64,000 nucleotides of DNA from NCBI RefSeq assembly GCF_000972845.2, contig NC_040032.1:18904636-18968635 (forward strand), in the 5' to 3' direction. The position numbers and the translations under genes were made by a program. Shown here piece by piece: positions 53,875 to 63,894 of the stretch (its first letter is position 1; each line of letters opens with the position of its first letter). This stretch comes from Larimichthys crocea. Its lineage: Eukaryota > Chordata > Actinopteri > Sciaenidae. The notes beneath the pieces were generated by a model. That model had not been told where the DNA came from, ran no database searches, and saw only the letters and a program-made list of their open reading frames with translations.

Positions 53875-55112
53875 CTGTGCTGCTCCACAGCTTCGTTATC
53901 TGGTAGTTCTGCACCGCAAACATTGCAACGTTCATGCTGGTTCCTGCTGTCTGGTTTCATGCCCACTGCCAGCTCTCCGAGCTTGCTGAAGAATTCTCTC
54001 TGGATGAAGCTCTGAGGCAGGAGTCCCCCGTAGGCACTGAAGTCCATAGACATAGCCAGGGCTGGGGACATGGGGAGAGTGGAGGCCATGGATACCGGCA
54101 TGGACATGATGGCATCTGATTTATGATTGACAGGAAGGGAGTACAGTGAGGCCAGATGTTTCTCCGTCATTCCTGCCATTGCTTCCAGCCCCATTTGACT
54201 GACTTCAGCTTGAGGGTCGCCCATGCCTTCATCGCGGACGTAATGTAGCTCACGGGCACTGGTGATAACGCTGCTCCTGGTTGGTGTTCCTGGACCGTCT
54301 CGGTTCCTGTCCTCCCCGCTTCGCTCTCCATTGCTGGAAGCACTGGACTCCATGTTTGGAGGGCTTTCATGGCCGTTGCCACCCATGTCCACTTGCATCA
54401 TTTCTGTCTTGATCTCAGTCATCAGTTGGTGGGAGTTGCCGTGGACAAGTTGTTCACCACCAAAACCCTGCTGGAGCAGAGACTGGCCGATGCTCATCAG
54501 GCTATCCACAGCAGCTTTGGTGGGACTCAGGGTAGAGACACTGAAAGAGGTGGAAACAGAGGGACTCTGGTCCACCATGCCACCCATGACAGAGAGTTGC
54601 TGAGTACCTGACAGATAAGCACTCTCCATGGAATTCTTTTTGGAGTTCTTGGCTCCATTGTGGCCTTTGCGCTCATCATCCTCTTCTGTGCCCCCATCAT
54701 TAACATTGACCTCCACATCGTTCTCATCTGAGGACTGGATGGTTTCCAGGATCTTGAGGCATTGCTCTTCTAAGTATTCAATCTCCAGGATCTCTGCTGC
54801 ATACAGAAGGTCATCTAAGTCCTCCACCTTGGCCTGGAGCGTGGCAGTGTAAGCATACTCCAAAATCTGCTGAAAAGTCTTTGGTGAAAGAAAGTCCAGG
54901 GTGTAATGCTGGCTGCTGCGGTGGAAGAGGATCTCAAACATTTTGCTTGTGCAGGCTAGCACAGTCCGGTGAGCGTGGAACTCCTGGCTGTCTACCATGA
55001 TGACCACGTCACACAGAGTCCCAGCCAGACGCATCTGGTTAGCCTTCTGCAGCAGGGCAGTGGGGTGGTTGGGGTTCTGGAGCTGGATCATACCCATTTT
55101 AGTTAAATCCAT
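53875..55112 (-). CDS. zbtb16: zbtb16 exon 2 coding part: BTB/POZ domain, repression linker, start of zinc finger 1
   Basis: Encodes the N-terminal 412 residues of PLZF plus two bases of codon 413. PLZF is a nuclear repressor that homodimerises through its BTB domain and recruits NCoR/SMRT and histone-deacetylase complexes. The BTB domain spans about residues 8-126 and begins MDLTKMGMIQLQNPNHPT. Charged-pocket residues D35 and R49, known to matter for repression in the human protein, are both present. The linker is acidic around 128-147. It keeps the SUMO-type motif IKTE at 234-237 and a conserved block, GTPTRSSVITSARELHY, at 275-291. Finger 1 starts at CNVC (396-399) and its first zinc-binding His is in EQHR at the 3' end. 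The start codon has A at -3 and G at +4, a strong context. The exon ends AG|GTAAGC. Residues 147-175 differ most from the human protein as I remember it. No frameshift is seen. Confidence 0.97.
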
Positions 55113-55143
55113 TATGTCGATGCAATCTACGAGGCCGACTCAT
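55099..55143 (-). other. Overlapping upstream ORF in the zbtb16 leader
   Basis: An ATG 31 nt before the main start opens a frame of 14 codons. It runs through the main ATG out of frame and stops at a TAA spanning bases 12-14 of the main CDS. The uORF ATG context is weak (C at -3, A at +4), while the main ATG context is strong. Ribosomes that start at the uORF could not easily reinitiate at the main start, so leaky scanning would be needed. This is sequence-evident; translational control is an inference. Confidence 0.6.
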
Positions 55144-55201
55144 GAGGCTTGCCTTCCCCGCTCAGCAGTGTTTTTAGCTATCTTTGTAAACAAGATCAAA
55201 C
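55113..55201 (-). other. zbtb16: zbtb16 exon 2, 5' untranslated part
   Basis: Reading the minus strand, the sequence TTTCTCCATTCAG just before 55201 is the best acceptor upstream of the start codon. That gives an 89-nt untranslated leader within exon 2. The leader contains one upstream ATG (see the overlapping uORF). The acceptor choice is inferred from the motif only; a farther upstream acceptor or an unspliced leader is possible. Confidence 0.65.
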
Positions 55202-56472
55202 CTGAATGGAGAAACACAATGGGAAAAAAAAGATCAGTTCTGATGCAACAGCTACAATGTTTTACAGAGCAGACCAAATGATCTTTACACTTTCCAATTT
55301 AAACACCCCCTTTTTTAAAAATTTATTGCAAAAAGAAAAATGTATAAAATTTCCAAATTGTCATCATTCCCAAAAGTATATAATGTGCATCAATTAATTG
55401 CATTTTAAAAATAAAAATGTCATGAATTTATTTGTCAGTCAATCTGGTTAAAATACACCACTATTTATTTTGTGAATGGCAAATGTGAAGTGAGTCGAGT
55501 TTCAAATTGCAAATATCCTGCAGGGATGGTAAACACTCTGTGCAGAGGCATTGTTCTTAAAATCAGCGGAGAGTATTGACTGTAGATTTCTGAAGGGAGA
55601 CAATTTGTAAGCCGTCCAACAGGCTCACCCTGCATACCAATCAGTCCAACATATGTTATGTTAAAAAGATGTCTTCATTTAGCTATCTGATGGGGATGTA
55701 CACGCCGCTAAACAAGTGTGAATTGTGGTTTTTCACTGCTGCTTGGCTCACAAAGACCTTCAGCAGCCTTTCTGAAATTAAATAGCATCTTACTCAGTAT
55801 TCCCATCACAGACGGGAGCAGAGAGCAGCGGCCAGAAATGGATGGAAAGGAAAGCAGGACGAGGCAAAAGCACACAATGCTGCAGCACCAAACACCCTGC
55901 TCTACTCTTATTGTCGAATATCCAAATGAATGATTGTTTCTGTAACTGCTGTTAACTTGATTATCCAAGTTAACAGAACAACATGTTGCTCCATCTCATA
56001 TCTACAGCATACTTTGACCTAAACTAAAATAATGAACTAAATTAAATAGTCTCACCACTATTGTGTACTTTAAATCAATGTGACTCCTGTTAACATTATT
56101 CAACTAATTATTATGACCTACTCTGCAACAATGCTCTCCTCATTACAACAATTAAATAAACAGTCTTGCCACTCAGCCTATACATATATAAACTCTAAAT
56201 GAATGAATGGCTACCAGCTAAGTGCCTCTATTGACCCACATCCTTGATGAGCTCATTGATGTCTAATTTTTATTCACTCAATCTGCTCAATATATGAGGT
56301 TTGGAATGTCCATAATTTTCTGTTTAGGAAAAAAAAAATGCATTCAAGTTCTCGATAACTTAAATTTCACAATCTTCAGTTCCATCCTCAGAGAGCTTAT
56401 TTTAACAAAACAAGGAATGAAAAGAGAAGTTTGTGAGCACTTCTTTTCTTCCCTCTCTGCGTGAGAACAATA

Positions 56473-56491
56473 CGCACACACACACACACAC
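56473..56491 (+). repeat. (CA)n microsatellite, short
   Basis: About nine CA units. Confidence 0.85.
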
Positions 56492-57879
56492 GGAAAAAGG
56501 AGGAAATATTATCAGCCCTACAGTTTGACGACGGTTAAAAAAAAGAAAAAAAGAAAAACTGAATATCAATAATTCCCCAGATTTGAAAGCTTACTTTAAA
56601 AATTAAACTACAATCACACAAGACTAAATGAGAATATTCAGAGGAAAGGATGTTGGCAGCTATTGTTTGCGGTGATGATCATGGAAAATAAATAGTCTTG
56701 CCGGCTTTTGGGACGCTGGACAGTTTGTCTTTTCGGCAGGTTGATAAAATCAATATAGTAGGGTAGGTAATGATGGAACCACAGGTTCTCATCTAACTGA
56801 GCTCAGCCTCTCAGTCAACAGAGGTCATGCCTAAAACCCGACATTATCTTTATTACAGGTAGACGATGCCAATAGCTGCGATTTATGGCCCCATATATAC
56901 GATCAATGCTTGACGCGCTCTGTGGGCTATCAACCAAGCTGCGGCTTCACTGGGACATAATGTAAAGTTGATGTTTGGGGACTTTATCGCGTCTTTTTTA
57001 GCTCTCTATAAAAAAAAAAAAAAAAAAAAGGACAGAGCTACGCGCGTCTAGACAGCGTTAATATTGGCCAGTCGCACCAGACAAATTATACAGAGCGCTA
57101 TGCATTATGCAAAACATCACGCACTACATTAAGTAGCCTACTACATTAAAACCAGGGGAGATTTTCCCCTCACAGGACGACAATGTAGACCGCTGACAAT
57201 AACCACATTAAAAAAAGGCCGACTCCACAGAAAGGCAGCATAATCAATCTGATCACGAGTTGTCTGCCATAACGCGCCTTGGCGACCCAGCCACAACAAG
57301 AATAAACAGCATTCAATATTCCAGACCATGAGCCACACTGACAGACACAAATGTGGAAGAAAGCAAAATGGTACAGCGTCTCTGAGGAGGTGGAGGTGGA
57401 AGTGTGTGTGTGGGGGGGTGTTCAATCAGAGACATTGAGCGTGCTAAAAAAGTATACACGAGACAGACAGCTGCCAGAATCTCTCGCCGATTCAAGCCAG
57501 GCTTTTCTCCTCCTGATCCACGCACAGGTGGACTTTGTTTGAGGCAGGGTGAAATACTCAAATAGCCTACTGGCTGTGTGCAATTAAAGAGAAGGAGGCA
57601 TGATTTAGAGAAAGGTGCCTAAGAAAGGGATCAAGACACATATACAAAAAAAAAAGAGTGAAAGCGGGAAGAGAGGGATCAGACAGTCTCGATAACAAAT
57701 CAATTTGCCATTGCATCTGTTCACCCACCTCACAGTACGCTGAGCGTGCTACTGCAAGGCGATTACTGCTAACCAATCAAACATCTAGTTGCCTGTCAAA
57801 CAATTGTAGTCTGTCTGTACAGTGACTGGATCTGAGGGCTTGTTTCGAGATTAAAGACCAGTGTCCCCAGTCCTCATCA

Positions 57880-57890
57880 TGATGTCATCA
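57880..57890. promoter_or_regulatory. CRE/ATF-like motif TGATGTCATCA
   Basis: A near-palindromic variant of the CRE/AP-1 family about 600 bp downstream of the exon 1 donor. Confidence 0.35.
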
Positions 57891-58150
57891 CGGCTAAATG
57901 AGCCACACTGGTGCGTCTGGAGACACAAGGACGGGCAACAGTGTCGCTGTCTAAAAAAAAAAAAATTGCACAATTTCCATCAAAACGAGCGAACGCGATT
58001 TCTCCAGTAAAGTCACATGGAGCGGGGCGTCATATGTTGTCTGGCTCCCGGTGAAACAGCCAGACCTCACGTCCTCTGGCTGCGATCCCCAGCATACTAA
58101 ACCAGACCGAGAGAAGATGGGAAGAAGGAGGAGGAGGAGGAGGGTGGGGG

Positions 58151-58158
58151 TTACGTCA
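58151..58158. promoter_or_regulatory. CRE variant TTACGTCA
   Basis: One mismatch from the CRE palindrome, within intron 1 about 340 bp downstream of the exon 1 donor. Confidence 0.4.
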
Positions 58159-58490
58159 ACCTTAACATAGACTCTACAATAGACTAACGTGCGTTAATGC
58201 AAACTTCAACACCTTGCAGCGCAATCAGGTAAACACTTGTTTTCATCCAGCGCTCCGGTGCGCAGATCCAACTTGCGTGCCAAAGTCGCGTTTGCTGTTA
58301 ACTTCAGCATGAGGTTGAACGGGGACAAGCAGAAACGATCTCCCCCCCCGTCAGTGCTATAAATGCATCAAAACATCCACATGGTGAATGAAAGTACACA
58401 GAGAAAACAGTGGTAGACGCATGCAGAGTAGCGGGTCTGGCACTTGTCGCCGGGAAACTGCAGCTGCGTTTAGCCCGGTTTGGTACTCAC

Positions 58491-58610
58491 CTAAGTTGCA
58501 CGTTTTGATTCCGTATAGTGTAGGGGGAGTGGGGCTACAGCATAGTAAGGCAGTTCGCAGTACCCGCTCTCTCAACACGCACTAACTCCTTTCTTCTCTC
58601 GCCTTAGCAA
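58491..58610 (-). other. zbtb16: Putative zbtb16 noncoding exon 1 (5' limit approximate)
   Basis: On the minus strand AACTTAG|GTGAGTACC at 58491/58490 is a near-consensus splice donor. It lies about 3.3 kb upstream of the exon 2 acceptor and next to a CpG-richer stretch with a CRE. Human ZBTB16 also starts with a noncoding exon. The transcription start site is not visible and the upstream limit is a guess. The exon holds a two-codon uORF, ATG-CTG-TAG, at 58535-58543. Confidence 0.5.
58535..58543 (-). other. Minimal uORF (ATG CTG TAG) in putative exon 1
   Basis: A start codon followed by one sense codon and a stop lies about 50 nt before the exon 1 donor. It is only meaningful if transcription starts upstream of 58543. 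Minimal uORFs can stall ribosomes and damp translation; no other evidence is available here. Confidence 0.35.
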
Positions 58611-58623
58611 ATCAACACGGCGC

Positions 58624-58631
58624 TGACGTCA
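58624..58631. promoter_or_regulatory. Perfect CRE palindrome TGACGTCA
   Basis: The eight-base full CREB/ATF consensus is embedded in a GC-rich context (GCTGACGTCAACGC). Full CRE sites close to a start site are typically functional in vertebrate promoters. Confidence 0.6.
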
Positions 58632-59485
58632 ACGCAGCCAGTCAGCCAGACGAGCAGCAGGCAGGCGGGCAGCCGGCGCTGCGCTCCAGTCCATACAAAC
58701 ACTAAGAAAGTGAGACACCTAGGGGGCTGTCTCATGTCAAACGGCTGTGTTACAGTATGGTAGTGAAAGGTGAGCGACACTGCCCTCCCTCCAGCTGTTT
58801 GAATGTACATACAGCCTACAGATATACTCAAACTCCAGCCAAGAGGGGATGACTTAGTCTAATGTTTTGTAGTCCTATAGGAGAAATCAAGTATGGACAC
58901 TCCTGAAGCCCCCTCTAACCATTTTCAATCCAATACATTGATACCTGTGATTGAGTGGCAGCAGAGCAGAGGGCACAGGTGAATTACATTTCCATCAGTC
59001 AACACTGTTTAACATTTGAACACACCTAACGTAGTGTAAAATGACAGAATTGATCCTCTTAAGATGCTCTGTGTGATTCATTTCGGTCAAGTGACATGCA
59101 AAGGTTTTTATTGAGTTCTGAAATGTGATTTTCTTACTATCACAGCTTCTAAAATAAAATCTCAATTCTATCGGAAACTTGTTTTAAGATGCCGACACTA
59201 AAAACCAAAGAAAATAACCTCTACTGGAAACTAGTGTCGGTTCTTTTATTTCTTTCCAAAAACAGATCTTGTGATCAATATAGAGAATGTCCTTTAGTTG
59301 GATGGTTTTTTGCAGTGCATGAACAACCCTTAATTGTTTCTCAGCATAGCTTTAATTTTCCTCTTCCCTTTTCCTGTTCACACCTCATTATTGTTTGGCC
59401 TGATGTAACTCTCTGAGTCTTTTACTACTTTTCTTTACCAGTGGATTGATTTGATTATGTTTTTTTCATTCTATTGTTATGTTCC

Positions 59486-60050
59486 CTTTAAAGCAATACT
59501 ATGTACCTTTTCTACAATAAATTATCTTGATACTACACTGATATATAATCAGTTGAATGCTTTCTGTTATTCCCACTCTGCACCCCGTACACCTGTTCTC
59601 ACACTATGTAACTTTGTGTGATCATCCACAAGAAGTACGTAATACTTTATGACACTAGTCGCACACCATAAAATACTGATTTTGGTGAAACTGGATCATA
59701 TTTTATGGAGAAAATGTTTTCTGTTTGGACAGTAAACTACTGCGATCTATAACTTCTGTTAGCTGATGTTAGTTCAGTTTGTTAGCCGGGCCGCCTGGAC
59801 TGTGAGCTCAGAGTTCTGGTGGGTGTTAGTGTTTTGTGTAGTGGTGTTTCAGACCACCGAGATGAGGAGATTTTTGGGGCCTGGTCCCGGGCAAATGATG
59901 GGAAATGGAGCTTGTGTTCCAGAACTGGAGCTGGGCAAGTGGTCAAAGCCTCTGACAGGTACTGAGCTGGGCTTCTTGCTGTCACACCAGTAAGTAATAT
60001 TAGTTGGCTGCTATGTCTTGTGTTGTTGACCTTGCTTGATGTTTGGCTCT
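59486..60050 (+). repeat. Probable teleost interspersed repeat, noncoding
   Basis: Begins AAAGCAATACTATGTACC and contains CACTATGTAACTTTGTGTGA, GATCATATTTTATGGAGAAA and GTTAGCCGGGCCGCCTGGAC. I associate this 'CTATGTAACTTT' sequence with dispersed repeats in percomorph fishes. The 75-codon ORF inside (59766-59993) has no recognised domain. Ends are approximate. It could instead be unique sequence; a genome self-alignment would settle it. Confidence 0.42.
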
Positions 60051-60554
60051 AGTTTTTGACCATAAGTAATATAATCATGACAAATTGGCTTCATTAATCC
60101 CCAAATCTTTATCTGACTCCACAAGCAAGACTTTTTTTTTTATTATCTGGTGAAATATCTCAACATCTACTGGATAAATTAGCAAATAAATTATGATTTA
60201 TAGATGATGTATGTATTTTGGTTTCCCCCTTGAGTTTTGAGGTTTGTCTAAAAAATATATATATCTTCTGCTAACATGCTCACATAAATATTATAAATTG
60301 CAGATAAAATACATGCATAAATGATTTTGGTCAATGGTTCAGGCACACACTTCAGCCAGAAAGGAAATACTGAAGTTACATAGAATACATCCGCCACTGA
60401 CTGACTGGAAAAACCCAACAGGTAAAAATAAACACTCATTGCTGAGTGTCTAATATGAGGATCTTTGCAACACAACAGCAGTAAGACCAAGAAGCTGAGA
60501 GAGTCTCATCACATGGGACGATGAGTTTAGTCACCTCTGTTCTTCAGACTTACA

Positions 60555-61245
60555 TCAACACTTCACTGACTGAGGCTGATAAAATGGAAGCGATGGAGGA
60601 GTCAGGTCAGAGTAGACTATCTCAGAGAGACTCAGTGTCTGCAACAGATCACTCAACATGTTCAATCAATCAACAGTGGTTGACAGGACATTCTGTGCTG
60701 AAGAGGGAAACATTAACATTAATATTAACAGATAACAATAGATGTCTAAGCCAGTGTTCTCTGTTGTGTTGAAGAGCTGCCTACTCTGACCTAAAAGAGT
60801 CTTTTGACTGACATTCAAAAAAAACAAAGACAGACGAATACGTTGCAATCACTTTACACAGAGGTTCAGTTCTGCTTGAAAGTCATCTCGGCTACAACAG
60901 AGCTCCTTCTATAAATTCCTTTTCAGACATAGCCATTAACTTTTGATTTGCATTCGTCTTCCTGAAGACGACAGTCTTTATTTTGACTTCTGGACTGGTT
61001 TGTTGCAAGTTTTTCCCAGTGACTGAGTACCTGTAACAGCCACCATCATGCACAAACTGTCGAAATGTTAAGTCTGCTTTAAAAGAAGTGATTGTCACAT
61101 TCAGATTCATACTGCCTGAAACCCACTTTTGCAGTGATTGGGCTGGGTGTTGGATGTGTGAAAGTAATGCAGGATTTGAACTTCACACATTTACTTCCAT
61201 TACTTCCTGTATGTACAGCTGAGTGCAACGCCACACATATCTTGA
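60555..61245 (-). pseudogene. Possible decayed immunoglobulin-superfamily receptor fragment with ITIM-like tail
   Basis: On the minus strand a piece near 60950-61095 reads NVTITSFKAD and later DGGCYRYSVTG. This loosely resembles the end of an Ig V-type domain (beta strand E, then the D-G-Y-C region) followed by a G strand (EVKIKTV). Upstream, near 61220, another frame reads LSCTYRK, like the first-cysteine strand, but with stops soon after. Farther downstream, after an acceptor-like TGTTGCAG, an 84-nt stretch (60638-60555) encodes 27 residues containing IVYSDL, which fits the ITIM consensus (I/V/L)xYxx(L/V/I), then a stop. Frames shift between pieces. I cannot confirm homology; chance is a real alternative. 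Confidence 0.22.
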
Positions 61246-61412
61246 GACATGGTGAATATACACAAAACACAAAAGACTTTTTAGAGAGAGATATATGTGA
61301 TGCAGCCAAAAGAAAACTATGACGCCATTGAGTGCTGTCATTCTGAATAAGTATAAAGACTTGCCTTTAGATGTACTCGGACAACATTACATATGACTAT
61401 GTTCTTCTCCAA

Positions 61413-61483
61413 GTGGGGTAGGCTCCAGCCCCATCGTGACCCTAATGAGAAAAAGCGGTTACAGATAATAGATGGATGGATGG
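61413..61483 (+). mobile_element. L2-type LINE 3' end (severely 5'-truncated)
   Basis: TGGGGTAGGCTCCAGCCCCA, then CGTGACCCTAATGAGAAAAA, then GCGGTTACAGATAATAGATG and a short GATG repeat. This is the well-known 3' tail of fish L2-clade non-LTR retrotransposons, which end in such short tandem repeats. Only the tail survives; there is no reverse transcriptase sequence. Confidence 0.8.
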
Positions 61484-63722
61484 ACTTTATCTTGATAGAT
61501 ATCTTGTTTTTCTGATAAAAAAAATAACACAATGTTGCTTTTGCATATTGTTTGTAAGCGGGATCCACCTAATTATGTCAGGCCTCTAAGTCTCAGTTCA
61601 TTTACTAACCTGTAAATCTATTCTTTTACTAATACTTTCTGTCCTATTTGCCACTGCTGCATTGACCTACTTCTCCCCCTTGAAATGGGGTTTCATTAAA
61701 TCTAGTTTAATCACTTCCAATAAACTGTATTTTGGTAACTCTGGAAAAACCAAAGATGTTGGTGCCAGACTGAAAAATCAGTAAAAGCTCAATTCAATTA
61801 GAGGACAATGTAATCCATTCTGGAGAGGAAATGTGTTAATGTTGGTCTAGATGTAGTTTCTAAGCAGCCTAGATAATTGTTTGCCATTTCAGTTTCTACT
61901 TTTCCACTCAAAAGAACACAAAAACACACCTCCTTAGCATAAACTACCACAATTTTAAATTCCACGCCCCCCCATTTTAATTTTAAAACAGCAACAGGTC
62001 TGGGTTCTTGCACAAGGTTGTGAGTAGTCGCACAGTTTATAGCTGTTTCAAAATGGAAAGCATAGGTTTGAAGGGGGCTTTCAGGGAAATCTCATTTCCT
62101 TTAAAATACAGTGGTGCTCTGGGAATTTTTAGATTCATCCGGGCACGGATCACAGAGTGCTTCATTACCTTTGAGCTGCGTGCTGTGCAGGCTTACCCGG
62201 GGATAAAGAAAAAGGCACTCCCTTAATCTGGCAATAATCCACCGTTTTACTGAGGGAAAGGAAGATGAGGGCTAAATTATAAAAACCAGATCATCACTGC
62301 ACTTTAAAATAATACCAAAAGTTAGAAAAATATTGGCTGCCTGGAGGAAGTTTTGGTTTGTAGCTGAGGTTAGAAATGGGACCATTAACTCACAGTGAGT
62401 CAGTAGGGGCTTGTGTGTGATTCAGAGGTTGGTTATCTACAGCGGGCTGCATGTACTTTCATTGTGTTCCCACAGCTTTATTTTATTTTGTTCTGTGGAG
62501 GAAGAGAGTAATCAACTGGTAACACCAATATGAATTCTTTATTCCATGTTGTTTCATTTAAACTAAAGAACCTTGAATATGCACAGTTAGTGGCAATGAC
62601 AAATAAATGAATTAAATTTATCACTGCAGTTATCTGTAACAATTGCTGAAGTTTTGCTCACTACCCTCCCCCCTAACTTTCTATGTTAATTAGCTAGTTT
62701 GTCATTTAATAGGATAGTTGGGATATGCGAAAACTTTAATGCTGAAAATAATTAGAGCGATCAGGATGATCAAACTAAACTTATTTAGCAGATTCGTCCT
62801 CAGGAAGGTGAAGGAACAATCCAGACTTGGCAAAAAGAGTCACCTCAATATGTAATGGCTTAATTATTTGATACAAAATGACGGGCTAGAAATGCTCTCT
62901 ATTTTTCTTATTGTCATCAAACCTCATGAAAATCATTGATCCCTTTGACAAGTATTGTCTGTGGAACCAAGGGATGATGTGCCATAGAACTCCATTGTCT
63001 AAAAACTATTCAAAACAGATAAAGGAGCCACAACGTTGCATTGGTGACATGTTCTTCCTTTTCATGAGCGCATTTATTTTTGAGTCACTCACGCATACGC
63101 AGTGTTAACATAAACACAACACATTAGAGCATTGAATGTGTATTAATCTGCAGTCCAAAACAGTCCAAAAAATAAAAATTTGCTGTTGCTTGCATAATGT
63201 TTGTGTTAGGTTTACATATTCAGCAGGAATTAATATGCTTGAGGCAAAAAGCCAGAGACAGGTATGAAGCTGGAAAGTATTGAGAGACTAATGCATCGTT
63301 AGTTTTGGTGATTTGATGGAATATGTTGACAGTAACAGAAAATGTACAATAACACAAGCATAATCTTTTGTGAGGTTTATTGACTGTTTGTCTTGAGTAA
63401 ATGTAACAATTTATTCTGATCAAAATTATTACCATACTGTTATATCTTACTGTTCTTTTATAGCTATTAAACCTTCTTAACAGAGAAGTATGAAAGATTT
63501 GAGAAGTGTAGTATAATTGAACTCAACTCAGTAGAAAACAAGAAGGAATTTGTTGTCCATCACCATACTGCTGTGTAAACAGCAAAACTGTATTTAAACA
63601 GGCAAATCTGTTAACATTTCTGTTCCAATGAAGTAAGGTATTTCAGGTTAACATGTATGTGGCTCTACTGACCAGAAACCCCCCATTGTCTGTGTCCTGT
63701 GTAGACATGGCGCTTGAAGGAG

Positions 63723-63763
63723 GTGTGCGTGTGTGTATGTGTGTGTGTGTGTGTGGGGGGGGG
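63723..63763 (+). repeat. (GT)n microsatellite ending in a G run
   Basis: GT units with a TATG interruption, followed by nine or ten G residues. Confidence 0.93.
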
Positions 63764-63881
63764 TTATAGGCCCCACACAGTGGACCTTTGTGAAACTCTG
63801 CCCATGCAGCCAGACTGAATGGACTCTTTTTACACTTGTGTAAACCTGGGGGGCGTCTCCGGCACTGAGGCCACGCCTCTC

Positions 63882-63894
63882 TGACCCTTGACCC
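63882..63894. promoter_or_regulatory. Perfect DR1 nuclear-receptor motif
   Basis: TGACCCTTGACCC is a direct repeat of TGACCC with one base between (GGGTCA-A-GGGTCA on the minus strand). This is the DR1 arrangement bound by RXR heterodimers, HNF4 and COUP-TF. It lies in unique G+C-richer sequence about 5.3 kb upstream of the putative zbtb16 promoter. It could belong to the neighbouring gene off the right end. Confidence 0.4.

Larger units (their letters stand above)
55202..58490 (-). other. zbtb16: zbtb16 intron 1
   Basis: Bounded by TTAG|GTGAGT (exon 1) and CATTCAG|GTTTG (exon 2) on the minus strand. It holds a (CA)n tract (56473-56491), a poly-A run (57010-57029) and, in the 600 bp nearest exon 1, G+C-richer sequence with two CRE-like motifs (57880-57890 and 58151-58158). 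No coding exon is recognisable. Confidence 0.6.
1..58640 (-). other. zbtb16: zbtb16 (PLZF) locus, 5' half of the transcription unit
   Basis: The two coding exons encode consecutive parts of vertebrate PLZF and are joined by phase-compatible splice sites. Exon 2 encodes the BTB domain, linker and half of finger 1; exon 3 encodes the rest of finger 1 and finger 2. The family normally has nine C2H2 fingers and about 670 residues, so about 445 residues are covered here and the last seven fingers lie off the left end. The 3' boundary is therefore outside the window and the 5' boundary is approximate. Teleosts can carry two co-orthologues (zbtb16a and zbtb16b), and I cannot tell which this is from sequence alone. 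Confidence 0.93.
58491..58760 (-). promoter_or_regulatory. zbtb16: Candidate zbtb16 promoter with CRE
   Basis: The region just upstream of the putative exon 1 is richer in G+C and CpG than its surroundings. It contains the perfect palindrome TGACGTCA at 58624-58631, the consensus CREB/ATF site, about 130 bp upstream of the exon 1 donor. I see no convincing TATA box, which fits a CpG-type promoter. Position and function are inferred from the donor and motif, not from transcript data. Confidence 0.5.
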
